Shown in pieces: positions 12,672 to 24,365 of a stretch of DNA of 64,000 nucleotides. The translations under genes and the position numbers were made by a program. How positions within the stretch are numbered: position 1 is the stretch's first letter; each line of letters starts with the position of its first letter. Origin of the DNA: Fulvia fulva (lineage: Eukaryota > Ascomycota > Dothideomycetes > Mycosphaerellales > Mycosphaerellaceae); assembly GCF_020509005.1 (NCBI RefSeq), contig NC_063014.1, positions 1,116,001-1,180,000 of the forward strand. The letters are read 5' to 3'. The notes below the pieces were generated by a model. It was not told where the DNA came from, searched no databases, and was given only the letters and a program-made list of their open reading frames with translations.

Positions 12672-12838
12672 CTATATACTTAATCGTAGCGGCTTATATT
12701 AGGTACTACGAGTAAGTATATAGTATATCTACTAGCTAGCGCTTACTTTCTCGTAGCGATACTAAGAGACGGACCTTAGCTAGTATATATAGTCTACGTA
12801 GCTAGTAAATACCTATTTTAAGAACCTATAGAAATGAT
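12672..12838. repeat. Spacer with a long imperfect palindrome
   Basis: The short gap between the pogo end and the Gypsy target site. Its first part (12672-12725) reads as an imperfect inverted repeat: ctatatactta ... gtagcggcttatattagg ... gagtaagtatatag. The core is shared with copies at 49737 and 49985. No gene is seen. Confidence 0.55.
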
Positions 12839-12899
12839 ATACCTATTACGAGGCTACAGTACGAGAGTACAGGGGTGTAATATTAATAAAGTCGATAGC

Positions 12900-13419
12900 T
12901 ATTAGGGCGAGAGCCTAGCCTATAAGATATAAGGGTGAAAGCGAGAATGTAGGTACGAAGTATAGATGTAAAAGGGTATAGTATAATTACTACACAAAAC
13001 GAAAGACGAAGAAAGTAAGAGAGGCCTAGGGAAGGCTAGATATTTATACGCGACCCTCGCGAGTACGTGTCCCCGTATTAATAGGGCTAACCCGTATAAA
13101 GCCGCGCTTAGTAGCTTTGCTTAAAACCTTATTCTAACCTGCCCTACGTTCCGAGTCTTCTACGTGCTTCTTCTAGGGTCTAGCGTAGTCGCGGGTGCTC
13201 GCGGGAGTGCCGTAAGTTATATAATTACGAGCCGAAGTGAGTCTGTTAAGATTTAGTAGAGGGGTGAATCTAGAGGGCTAGGTCCCGTAGTAGATATTAC
13301 GGGGTATATAATTCTTAGCGCTTATACACTAAGCTAGACTGTTACTTCTTAACGACTTCTAAGTACTCTAAGGCTCTTCTGTCCCTACCTTCTATATACT
13401 CTATAGGGAGACTATAATA
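12900..13419 (-). repeat. Gypsy 1 3' LTR (520 bp)
   Basis: The plus strand begins TATTAGGGCG and ends GACTATAATA; it aligns end to end with 18670-19189, differences being mostly transitions. Confidence 0.9.
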
Positions 13420-16400
13420 GTAGCCCCCCCGAATAAAGCTAAGTTCCTACGAAGCCGTAGTAGTTCTATATATCGAGGATGTTTAGCTTTAGTACTAGGC
13501 CTAGGCCTAATGTCATAGTCGATATACTATTAGTAAGCCCCGTCGAAGAGCTTAAATTCGAAGAGCCTACCGATATTGACTTCTAGGCCGTCTACGCGGG
13601 CGTAGTATTCTTCGATTGCTTAACGATTAAAGATGATATATTAGATAGGTTCCTATAAGGTATCCTACTTAGGGCAACCTTACTATTCGACTTTATACTT
13701 AATCGGCGGTAGTCCTTTAACGTCGTTAGGCTCTACGCGGATTCCCCGGATCTTACGGACGGTATAGTCGTTAGAAGGTAGGTTAATAGGCTCGTCGACT
13801 TCTACTTCATCGGGAGGACCTAGTATATCTTGGTTTTAGTTCGGGAATAGGTCCTTAGCCGACGGCCGAAGGCGTACGGGATAGAAGACGTCGTAGATCT
13901 TTATATTCGTAGGAAGAGCTAGACGGTAGGCGTATAAACTAATACGCTCGGTGATCTTAAAAGGACCTAGGTTCTTCAAGTTCAGCTTCTTAGAGGGGCG
14001 GTCCGTCTTAATGTTCTTAGAGTTTAGGTAGACTATATCGCCTACTTAGTAGTCGGGAGCTAGCTAGCGACGACGATTAGCTTGATCCTCGTAGATTGCT
14101 TATACGTACACTATCTCGTCGTGAACTTCTTTATAGATCTATAAGAGTATAGTAGCGAACTCGTCTACTACTTACTCGTTTACGTCTTCGGTAGGCGGGA
14201 GAGGTTCTTCTAGTTCTATACCTATACGAGGGTAGTAACCTCTCGTAGTATAGAAGGGAGAGTAGCTAGTAGTCTCCGAGTCCTAGTTACGAGTAGCGAA
14301 CTCTACCGTAGGGATATACTAAGGCCAATCCTTCTAGTAGTAGTCGACGAAGTAACGAAGGACCTACTCGAGGATAGCGTTCGTAATTTCGGTCTAGCCG
14401 TCCGTCTATAGCTAAAAACTAGTCGAGAGGTTATACTTAATACCTAGGATAGTATATAGACGCTTCTAGAAGTACGAGATGAACTAGATGCCTCTATTAG
14501 AGGTAATGCTATCCGGGAGGCCTTAAAAACGCTAGACGAATTCGTAGAACAAGCGAGTAGTCTCCTTTACGGTTATACTCTAGTACGGGATTATATACCG
14601 GTCCTTAGAGTAACGGTCTACGATTACTAGAAGGGCCTTTACTTTTACGCCGCTAAAGGTCTTACCGTAAGGAAGATCGGTAATAAAGTCTATAGTGATG
14701 TACTTCTACGGACGATTAGGAGCCGGGAGAGGGTGTAAGAGACCGTAGGGGCGGTAGCGGTTAGCTTTAGCTCTTCGGTAAGTAGCGTAGTTTAGTACGT
14801 AGCGGCGGACGTCCTTCTAGGAATACGGCTACTAGTAATACCTAGCGAGGAGCTTATAGGTCTTAGCTACGCCTAGGTGACCCCTAGAGGCGGAGTCGTA
14901 GATAATTTGAAGAATCTTAGCTCGGATATTAGAGCCTTCGGGCTACGGTACGTAAAGCTTCTTACGGAAGTAGACCGTACCTTCCTAGAGCTCGTACTCG
15001 GATAGCGAGAAGCCCGGGAATGTCCTCGCGCTAGATTTAAGGGCCTAAACTAACTCTTAGGCGTCTATATCGGCATCGTACGCTATTCGTACTCGTACTA
15101 TAATGCCTTCGGGCTACTCCTTATTATTAAACCCCTTAAAGTCTAATTCGGATAAGCTGTCGGTCGTTACTAAGCCCTCTTTATCGTCGTTTAAGTCCTT
15201 AGCGTCCGAGGCGTATTCTTTAGGCTCGGATTGATCGTCACTCTCGTTAAGGTAGGTAGGAGCGAGTACGAGAGTAGTAAAGGAAGCGGCGAGCGTAGGC
15301 TAGCCGTTCGATAGGTACTCTCGAAGCTTAGAAGAGAGGTTGTACTCTTTAATGACTTGTTACTCTACGATTTGCCGGCCCCCTCTTCGATTAACTAGAG
15401 AGTTACTAGGGCGGCGGGTAAGGGCGTCGGCTATCGAGTTGGCCTTACCGGGCGTATACGAGATTATAAAGTTGAACCGGGAGAGGAACTCGCTCTAGCG
15501 GGCCTAGCGACGATTAAGTAGCTTGCTCTTTATAAAGTAGACGAGGTTCTTATAGTCGGAGCTTACTTAGACGGGTATAGTAGAGCCTTCGAGCTCGGGG
15601 CGCTACTCTTCGAAAGCTTTGACGATAGCGAGAAGCTCCTTATCGTAGATCTCGTAGTTATACTCCGTAGCGGTCATCTTCCTAGAGAGGAAGGCGATAG
15701 GTAACTAGGGAGATTTAGGCGAGCGGCGTTATAGTAGGATACCGCCTACTACGCCGTCGGATACGTCGGTCTCTATACGGGTCTCTAGTTCGAAGTCGAA
15801 GTGCTATAGAAGTAGGTTCTTATAAACTTCGCTTTAAGTAAGTCAAAAGCCTCCTAGTATTCGTCGGTCTAGGCGAACTTCTTACCCTTACGCGTAAGCT
15901 TCGTTAAAGGGCGTACTACGCCCGAAAATGCGTAGATAAAGCGGCGGTAGAAGTTAGTAAAGCCTAGGAAACCCTAGACCTCTTTAACGTTCGTAGGAGT
16001 ATCCTATTCGACGATAGCGTCGATCTTCTCTTAGTCTATCTTAATGCCGTCTACGGTAATAATCAAACTAAGGAACTTGACTTCGGTCTTCTTAAACTCG
16101 TACTTATCGATGTCGAGCTACAAGCCGGCGTCTACGAGCTTCTAAAGGACCTTATAGATATACTCGCGGTGCTCCTCCTTAGTCTCGCTATAGACTAGGA
16201 TGTCGTCGATATAGGTAGTATAGAACTAATCGAGGAACTCCTAAAGGATGTCGTTAATAAAGTTCTAGAAGGTACTAGGCCCGTTACAAACGCCGAAGGG
16301 TATAACGAGCGACTCGAATAGCCCGTAGCGAGTACGGAAGGCTATAAGATACTCGTATCCTTCTACTATTCGTAACTTGTTGAACGTAGCGATAATATCG

Positions 16401-18669
16401 AGCTTAGTGAAGTACTTGGCCTTAGAGAGGCGCTCGAGCGTCTCCTAAATTAACGGTATTAGGTAGCGGTTCTTCTTTATAATAGCGTTTAAGCCTCGGT
16501 AGTCTACGTAGAAGCGTAGACTACCGCCGGGCTTCTTAACGAACATAACGGGACTACTAGCGCTAGAACAGCTCGCTCGAATGAACCCCTTCTTTAGGTT
16601 CTCTTCGAGGTATCTCTTAAGGACGATAAGCTCTTCTCGGGACATAGAATATAGCGGTCCGAACGGTGTCTCTACACCTTCTTCTAGCTCAATCTTATAG
16701 TCGTAAGGGCGATAAGGAGGCAGCTCGTCTACGGCTTTAGTATTAAATACGTAGAGGATGTAGTGTGCCTAAGGAGGGACCTCCGTAGTAGGGTCGGTAG
16801 GTATACGCTTCTTATCGAGCTTCTCGAGGGCGATGTCGATATCGCGGAGAGAGGCGACGAAGACTTAAGCTTTAGGCTACTTAGTAGTAGTAGTAAAGGT
16901 AGCGGCGTTTACCTAGAAGATCTTAGTATACTTAGGACCGCGCTAAGGCGGCGGAGAAGGCGGAGGTGCCGGAGGAACTTCTAGAGGGAAGCTAATAGTA
17001 AGGGAAGTCTAGTCGATAATAGGTCGGTATCGTCTAAACTAGGGGAGGCCGAGGATAAACTTCTAATACGGTAGGGACGTAAGGAAGCTAGTGATCGACA
17101 TACGCTTACCTCCGAGGGTGATTAACGTATATATAACATAAGTAATCTTACTAGTAGTAGTCTCCGTACCGTTAAAGAGTTTAAGGGTACGAGGGTACTT
17201 TAGTTCCTAGGGTTCGAGGTTAAGAGAGGTCGCGAGTTTATAGTCTATAAAAGACTCGCCTAGTACGCTAGTGTCTATAAGAGTGAGATTAGAAGAAGAG
17301 AGTTTCTTTAAGCCGATATTTATATTCGTAACAAACGGTTTATAAGCGTAGTCCTTACCCGTCTCGTCGTATAGGTCTAGCTATACTATATTGATCCTTA
17401 ACTTCTTTCCTCTCTTTACTTTCGGTAAACGTTGTTCTTAGTCTTTATCGCGTCGATAAGGAAGACCTAGGCTTTTTCCTACTTAGCGGGAGTAGTAGGA
17501 GTAGGCTCGATAGCGCCTATAGCGCCGCGAACCGGGTTACGGGCGTTACGGGTAGCGAGCTACGGATAGTTAGCTACGATATAGCCTAGACCGCCGTAGT
17601 AGGTATAGAGTCCGGCCTAGCGACGGCGAAGCTTCTCTTTAGGAGTAAGCTTACCGTTAACGAGGCCCTAGACTCGAGGGACGGCGGTACTAGCGCTAAG
17701 ATCTATAGCGTTACCTATAGAGACGGGAGGGAGAGCCGTAGGAGCGGCGGCGCCTAGTAGAGTAGCGAAGTGGCTTCCGGGACTACGAGGCTAACGACCT
17801 TAAGAACGGGAAGCGAGGAGAGAGGCGGTATATTTTATGTTAGAGTCGAGGCGCTAGTAGGTCTCGACGAGCTTACGGAAGCTTATAGTACCGACGTCCT
17901 TGTCCTCGAGGGCTCGAAGAAGCTCTACTAACAAACCACGGCGGAGAGTGCTCTTCTTAGTCTCTTCGTTATAGCCGGTAAACCCGATGTCGCAGTTAAA
18001 GGCCGCGAGGTACTCGGCGAAGCTCTTATTCTTCTAGAGGAGATTATAGATAGCGTTCTAGGCGGTAGCTCTACGGTCTAGATTACTAAAGGTAGTACGG
18101 AGGTCCTATATTAAGGTAAGGACGTCCGGGCAGCCGATAGTCTACGTAGCGTTATTAATATAGTATTATACCTAAGCCGCGGCGTCTCCCCGAAGGAGGG
18201 AGAAGACGTACGTAACTTTGTCCTTCTCTTACGGAAAGTGGTCGGTATTAGCTAATAGCTTAACAGTAAGCTATGTCTTAAATGCCTTAAACTTGCTCTT
18301 ATTACCGTCGAACTCGTCTAGGTCGTTAACCTTCTTAGAGAAGTACTAGCGGCGGTTATCGTCGGCGTACGGGGCGAGGTTCTAGAAGGTGTTTATAATA
18401 CCTTAAAGGTATATTACTTAGTTGTTTACTTGCTCGACCTACTAGGCGGTCTCGCGGAAAGAGGAGACGGTACGGTTAATAAGAGCGTAGGCGGTATCGG
18501 GGTTAGCGTTTACCTAGGTACCGAAGGTAGCGGCGTTCGAGAAGGGGATGTTAGTCTACTTACTAAAGTGGAATAGAGTGTCTTAGTTATCGAGGTTAAC
18601 ACCTCTATCGGTAGCGTGGTCACCTATAAGGATGACTCGAGTGGTTGACGGTTTGTTAGTCTTTTGTAA

Positions 18670-19189
18670 TGTTAGGACGAGAGCCTAGCCTATAAGATAT
18701 AAGGGTAAAAGTAAGAATGTAGGTACGAAGTATAGATATAAAAGGGTATAGTATAATTACTACACAAAACGAAAGACGAAGAAAGTAAGAGAGGCCTAGG
18801 GAAGGCTAGATATTTATACGCGACCCTCGCGAGTACGTGTCCCCGTATTAATAGGGCTAACCCGTATAAAGCCGCGCTTAGTAGCTTTACTTAAAACCTT
18901 ATTCTAACCTACCCTACGTTCCGAGTCTTCTACGTGCTTCTTCTAGGGTCTAGCGTAGTCGCGGGTGCTCGCGGGAGTGCCGTAAGTTATATAGTCACGA
19001 GCCGAAGTGAATCTATTAAGGTTTAGTAGAGGGGTGAATTTAGAGGGCTAGGTCCCGTAGTAGATTTTACGGGGTATATCATTCTTAGCGCTTATATACT
19101 AAGCTAGACTATTATTCCTTAACGACTTCTAAGCACTCTAAGGCTCTTCTGTCCCTACCTTCTATATACTCTATAGGGAGACTATAATA
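18670..19189 (-). repeat. Gypsy 1 5' LTR (520 bp)
   Basis: The plus strand begins TGTTAGGACG and ends ACTATAATA, followed by the target duplication ATAGC at 19190-19194. The TG end is still intact here, whereas the 3' LTR copy has TA. Confidence 0.9.
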
Positions 19190-19194
19190 ATAGC

Positions 19195-19332
19195 TAAAGA
19201 GAGAAGTAGGTTCTAAGGTCGAGACCTATACTTAAGGGCCGAGGTGTTACGGGTCGGCTTCGGGCCGAGCGTCACGTGATCTGAGGTCACGTGCTCCTTT
19301 GCCGATCCTTTACTTACGGAGCGGCCGTAACA
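19195..19332 (-). repeat. Gypsy 2 3' LTR, larger part (remainder at 12844-12899)
   Basis: 56 bp at 12844-12899 plus 138 bp here give 194 bp, equal to the right LTR. Gypsy 1 lies between them with its own ATAGC target duplication (12895-12899 and 19190-19194). The two CACGTG boxes are intact in this copy too. Confidence 0.88.
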
Positions 19333-19394
19333 CTACCCCCCCTTAAAACACCTTTGTCTCGAAGCGTATATCCTTAAATCTTCCTTAGTATATA

Positions 19395-22300
19395 GATAGA
19401 TAGATAGATTTGTCATTCCCCTACTCTAGGACCCTATCCGGCCTATATAGGTATATATCTATTGTTATATATAAAGGGAAACCCGAATAGGTGAAAACCC
19501 TTCCCGCCCCCGACTACTCCTTATCTAGTTTAGCTTTCCCTCTAAACGTACGTAGTCTATATTACTACCCCGTTAGCCCCCGCTCCTAGCCGGTCTCGTC
19601 GCGCTACGTCGTATCCTCTCTTCCTATACTACTCCTACTAGGCGGTACTGTTCTTGCAAGCCCTTCTCTAGTATCTAGTTCGTAATACGCCGTAGGTCCC
19701 TAACGTTATTAAGAAGTGCCCTAATCGTCCGGTTCCTCGCCTATACTATCTACTCCTCCCTTCCTAGCGACTACCTCGGATAGACGAGGAGTACGTGCCG
19801 TACGTTCTAGGAGCAATAGCCGTAGGGGTAGCTAGTATTCGTATATCCTAGAACCTTCCTCTATAATAGGTACCCCTAGAGGCCGATGTGTTCGCTTTAT
19901 AGTTAGGTTACTATACTACTCTATACCCTCGTAAGGCGGTAGTAGATAAGCTTCGGGGGGTACTTAACCGTAGATTTCGTAGCTAACTATTCCTTAGGTT
20001 GTCCCGCTAGCTAAGGGCGTCTACTATACCCTATAACCTAGTTCTTCTACCTCTCTTTCTATAGTTGCTCTATAAACGATTTCTTACCTTCCTATTATAT
20101 TACTAGCTATTCGTCCCTTACCCGGTAGTTCGGCTCGTTTCCGGGTCCAATACCCCTATACGCTAGTACTAATTCGCGGGCCCTTACGACTATACTAGCG
20201 ATGACCTTCTATACTAGGTACTGTGCCGACTTACCTAAGTAGGAGGTCCGTAGTACCTAGATATATAGGTCGATCGGCGGTATAGCGGTCTCGTGCTTAA
20301 GCATCCTCGTTAGTATCGACTTATATACCCCGGTGACCTTCCTTAGGCATTAGTTTTAGATCTTCGCTAGCGGCGCGACGAGTCCCTTCGATAGGTAGGC
20401 CCTCTCGCCTAAGGACTACACTTAGCTACTATAGGTAAGGACTGGCCGTATAATAGCCGTATATAGAAGTCGTGACTACCGGAAGTCCGCCCTCTATATA
20501 GACGTAGTGAGCCTCTAGTATAATACTATATTCTGTTTAGCTTTCCGTAATATTACCTATACGTACTTCCTCTACCGTAGCGCCGGGTCCACCTATAGTC
20601 CGAGGATCCTAAGCTAATTTACCGGGTTAGTCGTGTGCCCCTATATCTAGATAGAAGCTTATATATTATAGAACCGTGGCCGGCGCGTAAAGTGTATTAG
20701 ATTGTACTTTTCTAGGGCAAACCGAGCCCCGTGCCTCCTAGCCTAGTCCTCGTAGATCTTATGCTTCTCTTCTAATAGCCTATAGTTCTCCTTAGTCGAG
20801 GAAGACTACGCTAGGATGTTCGTGTCGTCTACGAAGCCGCTCGTAGCGGTGTTCTAGGATTCTAGGGCTAGGAGTAGCGTCGCTATAAAGAAGAGGAACA
20901 GAATAGGTACTAGCGTTAAGCCTTACGGGATTCTAGTATAGACTGCTTAAAATAGGCTTCTATACTAGCCGACTAGGATCGACGTACTACGGTTTTAGAG
21001 GTAGGACCGTACGAAGTTAATAAGCTACTTAGGGAGTCCTTTCGACCTTAGGATATAGAGTAGCCGCGGGTATAACACGTAGTCAAAGGCTCCCGATATG
21101 TCTAGGCTAAGTAAGGAAGCCACCTTGTCCCTATTCTTATACTAGATAGCCTTTACCTAAGAGGTGATAAGTTCTATCGCGGATAGCGTCGATCGCTATA
21201 GGCGCGCACCTATCTAGGTGTCCGGGAGTAGGGAGTGTTCCTCTACCGCCTCGGAGAGTCTCGTTATAACTAGCTTCTTAAGCGCCTTCCTAAGAGTGTT
21301 AAGGAGCGTAATTGGGCGGTACGACTTCACCTACGTATAGTCTTCCTTCTACGGCTTGCGTAGGACCACTATCGTCGATTGTTTAAAAGCTATCGGGTGG
21401 TACCCGGTCTGTAGGTAGGCGTTAAAGATCGCTATAACTGCTAGGGCTAGTTGATCTCTACACTTCTTTAGTAGCTCGTTTAGGATCCTATCCGGCCCCG
21501 GGGCTTTCTTCGCCGGCAACTTCCTTAGTATAGCGGCAACTTCTCCCTCGGACACCTCCTATTAGACCGCGATGCTAGGGGCTAGGGGAGTAGAGCTGTT
21601 TATGTCGCTTAGATTAGCCTCGACTAGGGGCGGGAAGAACTTGCTAGCTAGTAGACGCGCCTTGGCCTCGGGGTCGCTAACCGGGCTACTAGGCGATTAT
21701 AGCGCTAGGATAGAGAAGGAGGGGCCCTATATAGGGTCCTATCGGGCCCATTTCGCTAGCTTCTACATCCTCTCTAGCTTGCCGGCGATTTCTTCTACTA
21801 TAGCCCTCTAGCCGACTGCTTTCTCCCTTCGTATTATAGCTTTCTCCTGTTAGTATGCCTCCCTATATACGTTCTAGGCCTCCTCGCTATAGCTGCTCGT
21901 CTACACCCGGCGGGCTCTCCTTGCTTCTCTTACTACCGTAGTGTACTCCGGCGTCTAGTATAGTTTAGACTATATCGTTAGTTAGGTAAGCGGAACGTGA
22001 AGTAAGGTCGCTTTTCTTATTTCGTCTATTAACCCCTAGACTGCTTCGTCTATCTCGTCTTTACTGTTGTATTGCTACTACGCGATCTGGACTAGCCTCT
22101 TAGAGTCATCGAGGTACGACTAGATGTTGGCCTAGTAGGCCTTTCCCTAGTTTGGCTTAGGGGTTCTCGCTAGTATACGTTGTATCTGTATCGTAATAGA
22201 GGTCCTAACTAGTATATAGTCTAACGACGCCTCGAGTTTATGTTCAATCCTATAGTAGGTTACCGTGTAGTAGTAGCTATCTAAGATCTAGGAGAGGTCG

Positions 22301-24365
22301 ATCGTGCCTTAGAGTCCCCCTCTCTTCTAGGTGCCTAGGTCCTTCGGGGTATTAAGGGCAATTACGTTACTCGCTATTAAGTCGAGTACTTCGTCGGCTA
22401 TAGGGTGCGGCTATATAAGGCTTTCCTAGGAAGGGTAGTGTATATTGAAGTCTCCTACTACAATGTGGCACCCTTGTCTCTTAAGCGCACTGTCTAGGTG
22501 TCTATAGACCCCTAGGTCGCGGCTAGACCTCGAGGCTAGCGGTTGTTTATATAGGTTGTGTATCTAGGTACTACCTACGTAGAGGGAGGTAATATCGCCC
22601 CCGCCTTCTTTGTCTACGTAGTACACTACCTCCCAGTCGGATTCTAGTATGTCCTTACTAATATAGAAGCACGTACGGGGTCTGCCGTCGCCTCGTAGGT
22701 ATGCCGTATAGCCTAGTAACTTATAGGTCGTTAGTCTCTTATAGTACGGGTTAATCTATAGCTCCTAGATTATAAGGACGTAGTAGACGCGCGGGTCCGC
22801 CTCGTATAGGAAATAGTTCTAGACTATATCCTTGCTATAGTTAACGTTATACTAGATAATACTAAGCGTGTCGAGGCTAGTTATCGGCATCGACAATCAT
22901 TTCCTCTATATCGTCCTATGTCCTACTGCCCTATACGTCCTAGTCTACGCCTATCGGCTATATACTAAAGGGGAGCCGGGCCTAGTTAGATTCCCTCGAC
23001 GTAGCTAGTAGAGCACGTGGCCTCCCGTACGCCCTAGGCTACGTATCCTTTATATCGTTCTCGGCCCTAGGGCGCTTATACCCGACCGCCGCTAGTTAGT
23101 TCCGGTGTAGGCTAGCCTTACGGTCGCCGTAGAATCTTAGGGCGACGGTTCTGTTTGTGATTGCCTTGTTTTTCGCTAGTTTCCGCTATAGGCATTCCGT
23201 ACTATACGATAGGTAGTGCCCCGGACAGTTTACGTACCGTCTCGTAGTCGATATATAGTCCCTAGATATATAGTCTCCTATACAGTTCGAGTAGGCCTAC
23301 TTGTTTATACACGTGTAGGTTTAGTGTCTATACTATTAGCATTTGAAGCATTAGAGGACACGAAAGGATAAGGAGTGCTTTTCTACTATCTTAAGGCTAT
23401 ATTGCTAGACTAGGCCTTGTTCTATCGCTAGATCCGCCGCTTTCGCGTCTTATAGCTATACTATTAGCGCCGAGGCCTTCTTGCCTTCTAGCCATTTCCT
23501 ATAGAGCCAAGTCGCCTTCTGGATTAGAGAGTTAAGAGTGACCGGGTTGTCCTCTTAGAGAGCGCGTAGGTGACCCTAGTTAGTTAGGTCAAACTCCTTA
23601 GGTATGTCGTAGACTAGGATCGTGAATTGTTTCGTTAAGACCTTCGCTAATGCCGTAACCTTAGATGCCTACTATAGCTATGCCTCTAGGTGCCTCCTAG
23701 TAGTAGTAGAGCTAGTATAGATCTATAGAGTGCCGTTAGACTATTAGTTCACTACGACCACCCCTAGTTAGTTAATTCGTTAGGCGAGCTCCTTATTCGA
23801 TAGCTTCGTAACTTCGGCCTAGTCTTCCTTTACTATAATACGGATCGTAACTATATCGTACGTTAGGCGGGGGCCTAGTATCGATACCGCGACCGATGCC
23901 TAGCTATAGGGGTGTTGATTCCGGGTGGCCTTACTAATCGCCTAGGACGTCGTCCTTATTTCTTATTGCCCTCGGTAATACGATAGTACAAGCGCCGTAC
24001 GTAGCTAAGTGATCATTACCTATAGAGACCGGTAAGGGAGCTAATCGTTAGTTTCTATACTTTTTACGTCCTCTATAAGTTGCTACTAGTTGTCTTAGGG
24101 GGGCTTCGCCTATAGGGCCGTAGGCGCCGTTAGTGCCGTAGCCTAGGCTACTATTACCTAGGAGTTACCTAATGTAGCTAGGCACCTCCGCGGCGTTTGG
24201 AGCTGAAGAAATAGGGTGAAGAGAGCTTTAAGCTATCTAGATTGAATAAGGTAGAACTCCCTTAGTCCTAGGGCTAGTGGCCTGCTTTATATATCGTTAG
24301 AATGCCCTTAATAAGAGCTTTCGAATATGTCTTGTTTTGGCGTAGAGATCGATAAGCGTTTTCCC
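19395..24365 (-). mobile_element. Tad-like LINE, copy B, about 5.0 kb, inverted relative to copy A
   Basis: Same family as 6646-11651 and nearly full length. The 13-bp target duplication TCCTTAGTATATA is exact at 19382-19394 and 24366-24378. The 3' tail is an AGAT-type microsatellite at 19395-19412 (plus strand). Minus-strand order: ORF1 (about 24200-22900), endonuclease (about 22850-22250), reverse transcriptase (about 21560-20600; FVDD codons at 20824-20835), and a C-terminal domain towards 19700. The longest surviving open piece lies in the RT thumb/N-terminal segment at 21349-21555. It is inserted in the 3' part of Gypsy 2. Non-functional. Confidence 0.9.

Larger units (their letters stand above)
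12900..19189 (-). mobile_element. Gypsy 1: chromodomain LTR retrotransposon nested in the Gypsy 2 LTR
   Basis: LTRs of 520 bp at 12900-13419 and 18670-19189, with the target duplication ATAGC outside them. On the minus strand, reading stops as Gln: gag (about 18600-17600), degraded zinc knuckle (about 17610-17575), retropepsin-like segment LIDTSVLGESFID (about 17285-17240), and reverse transcriptase (about 16660-15990) with an intact YIDD at 16203-16214. RNase H (about 15700-15400) and integrase with an HHCC region and catalytic core (about 14950-14200) follow, then a chromodomain-like segment near 13700-13590. A run of seven Gs on the minus strand (13424-13430) is the polypurine tract next to the 3' LTR. 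A short open piece of RT (16445-16645) is the longest intact reading frame. Dead copy. Confidence 0.92.

Noticed and set aside
16763..16984. Arg-rich open frame on the plus strand
   Set aside because: Antisense of a Pro-rich linker in Gypsy 1; the arginine run mirrors the proline codons.
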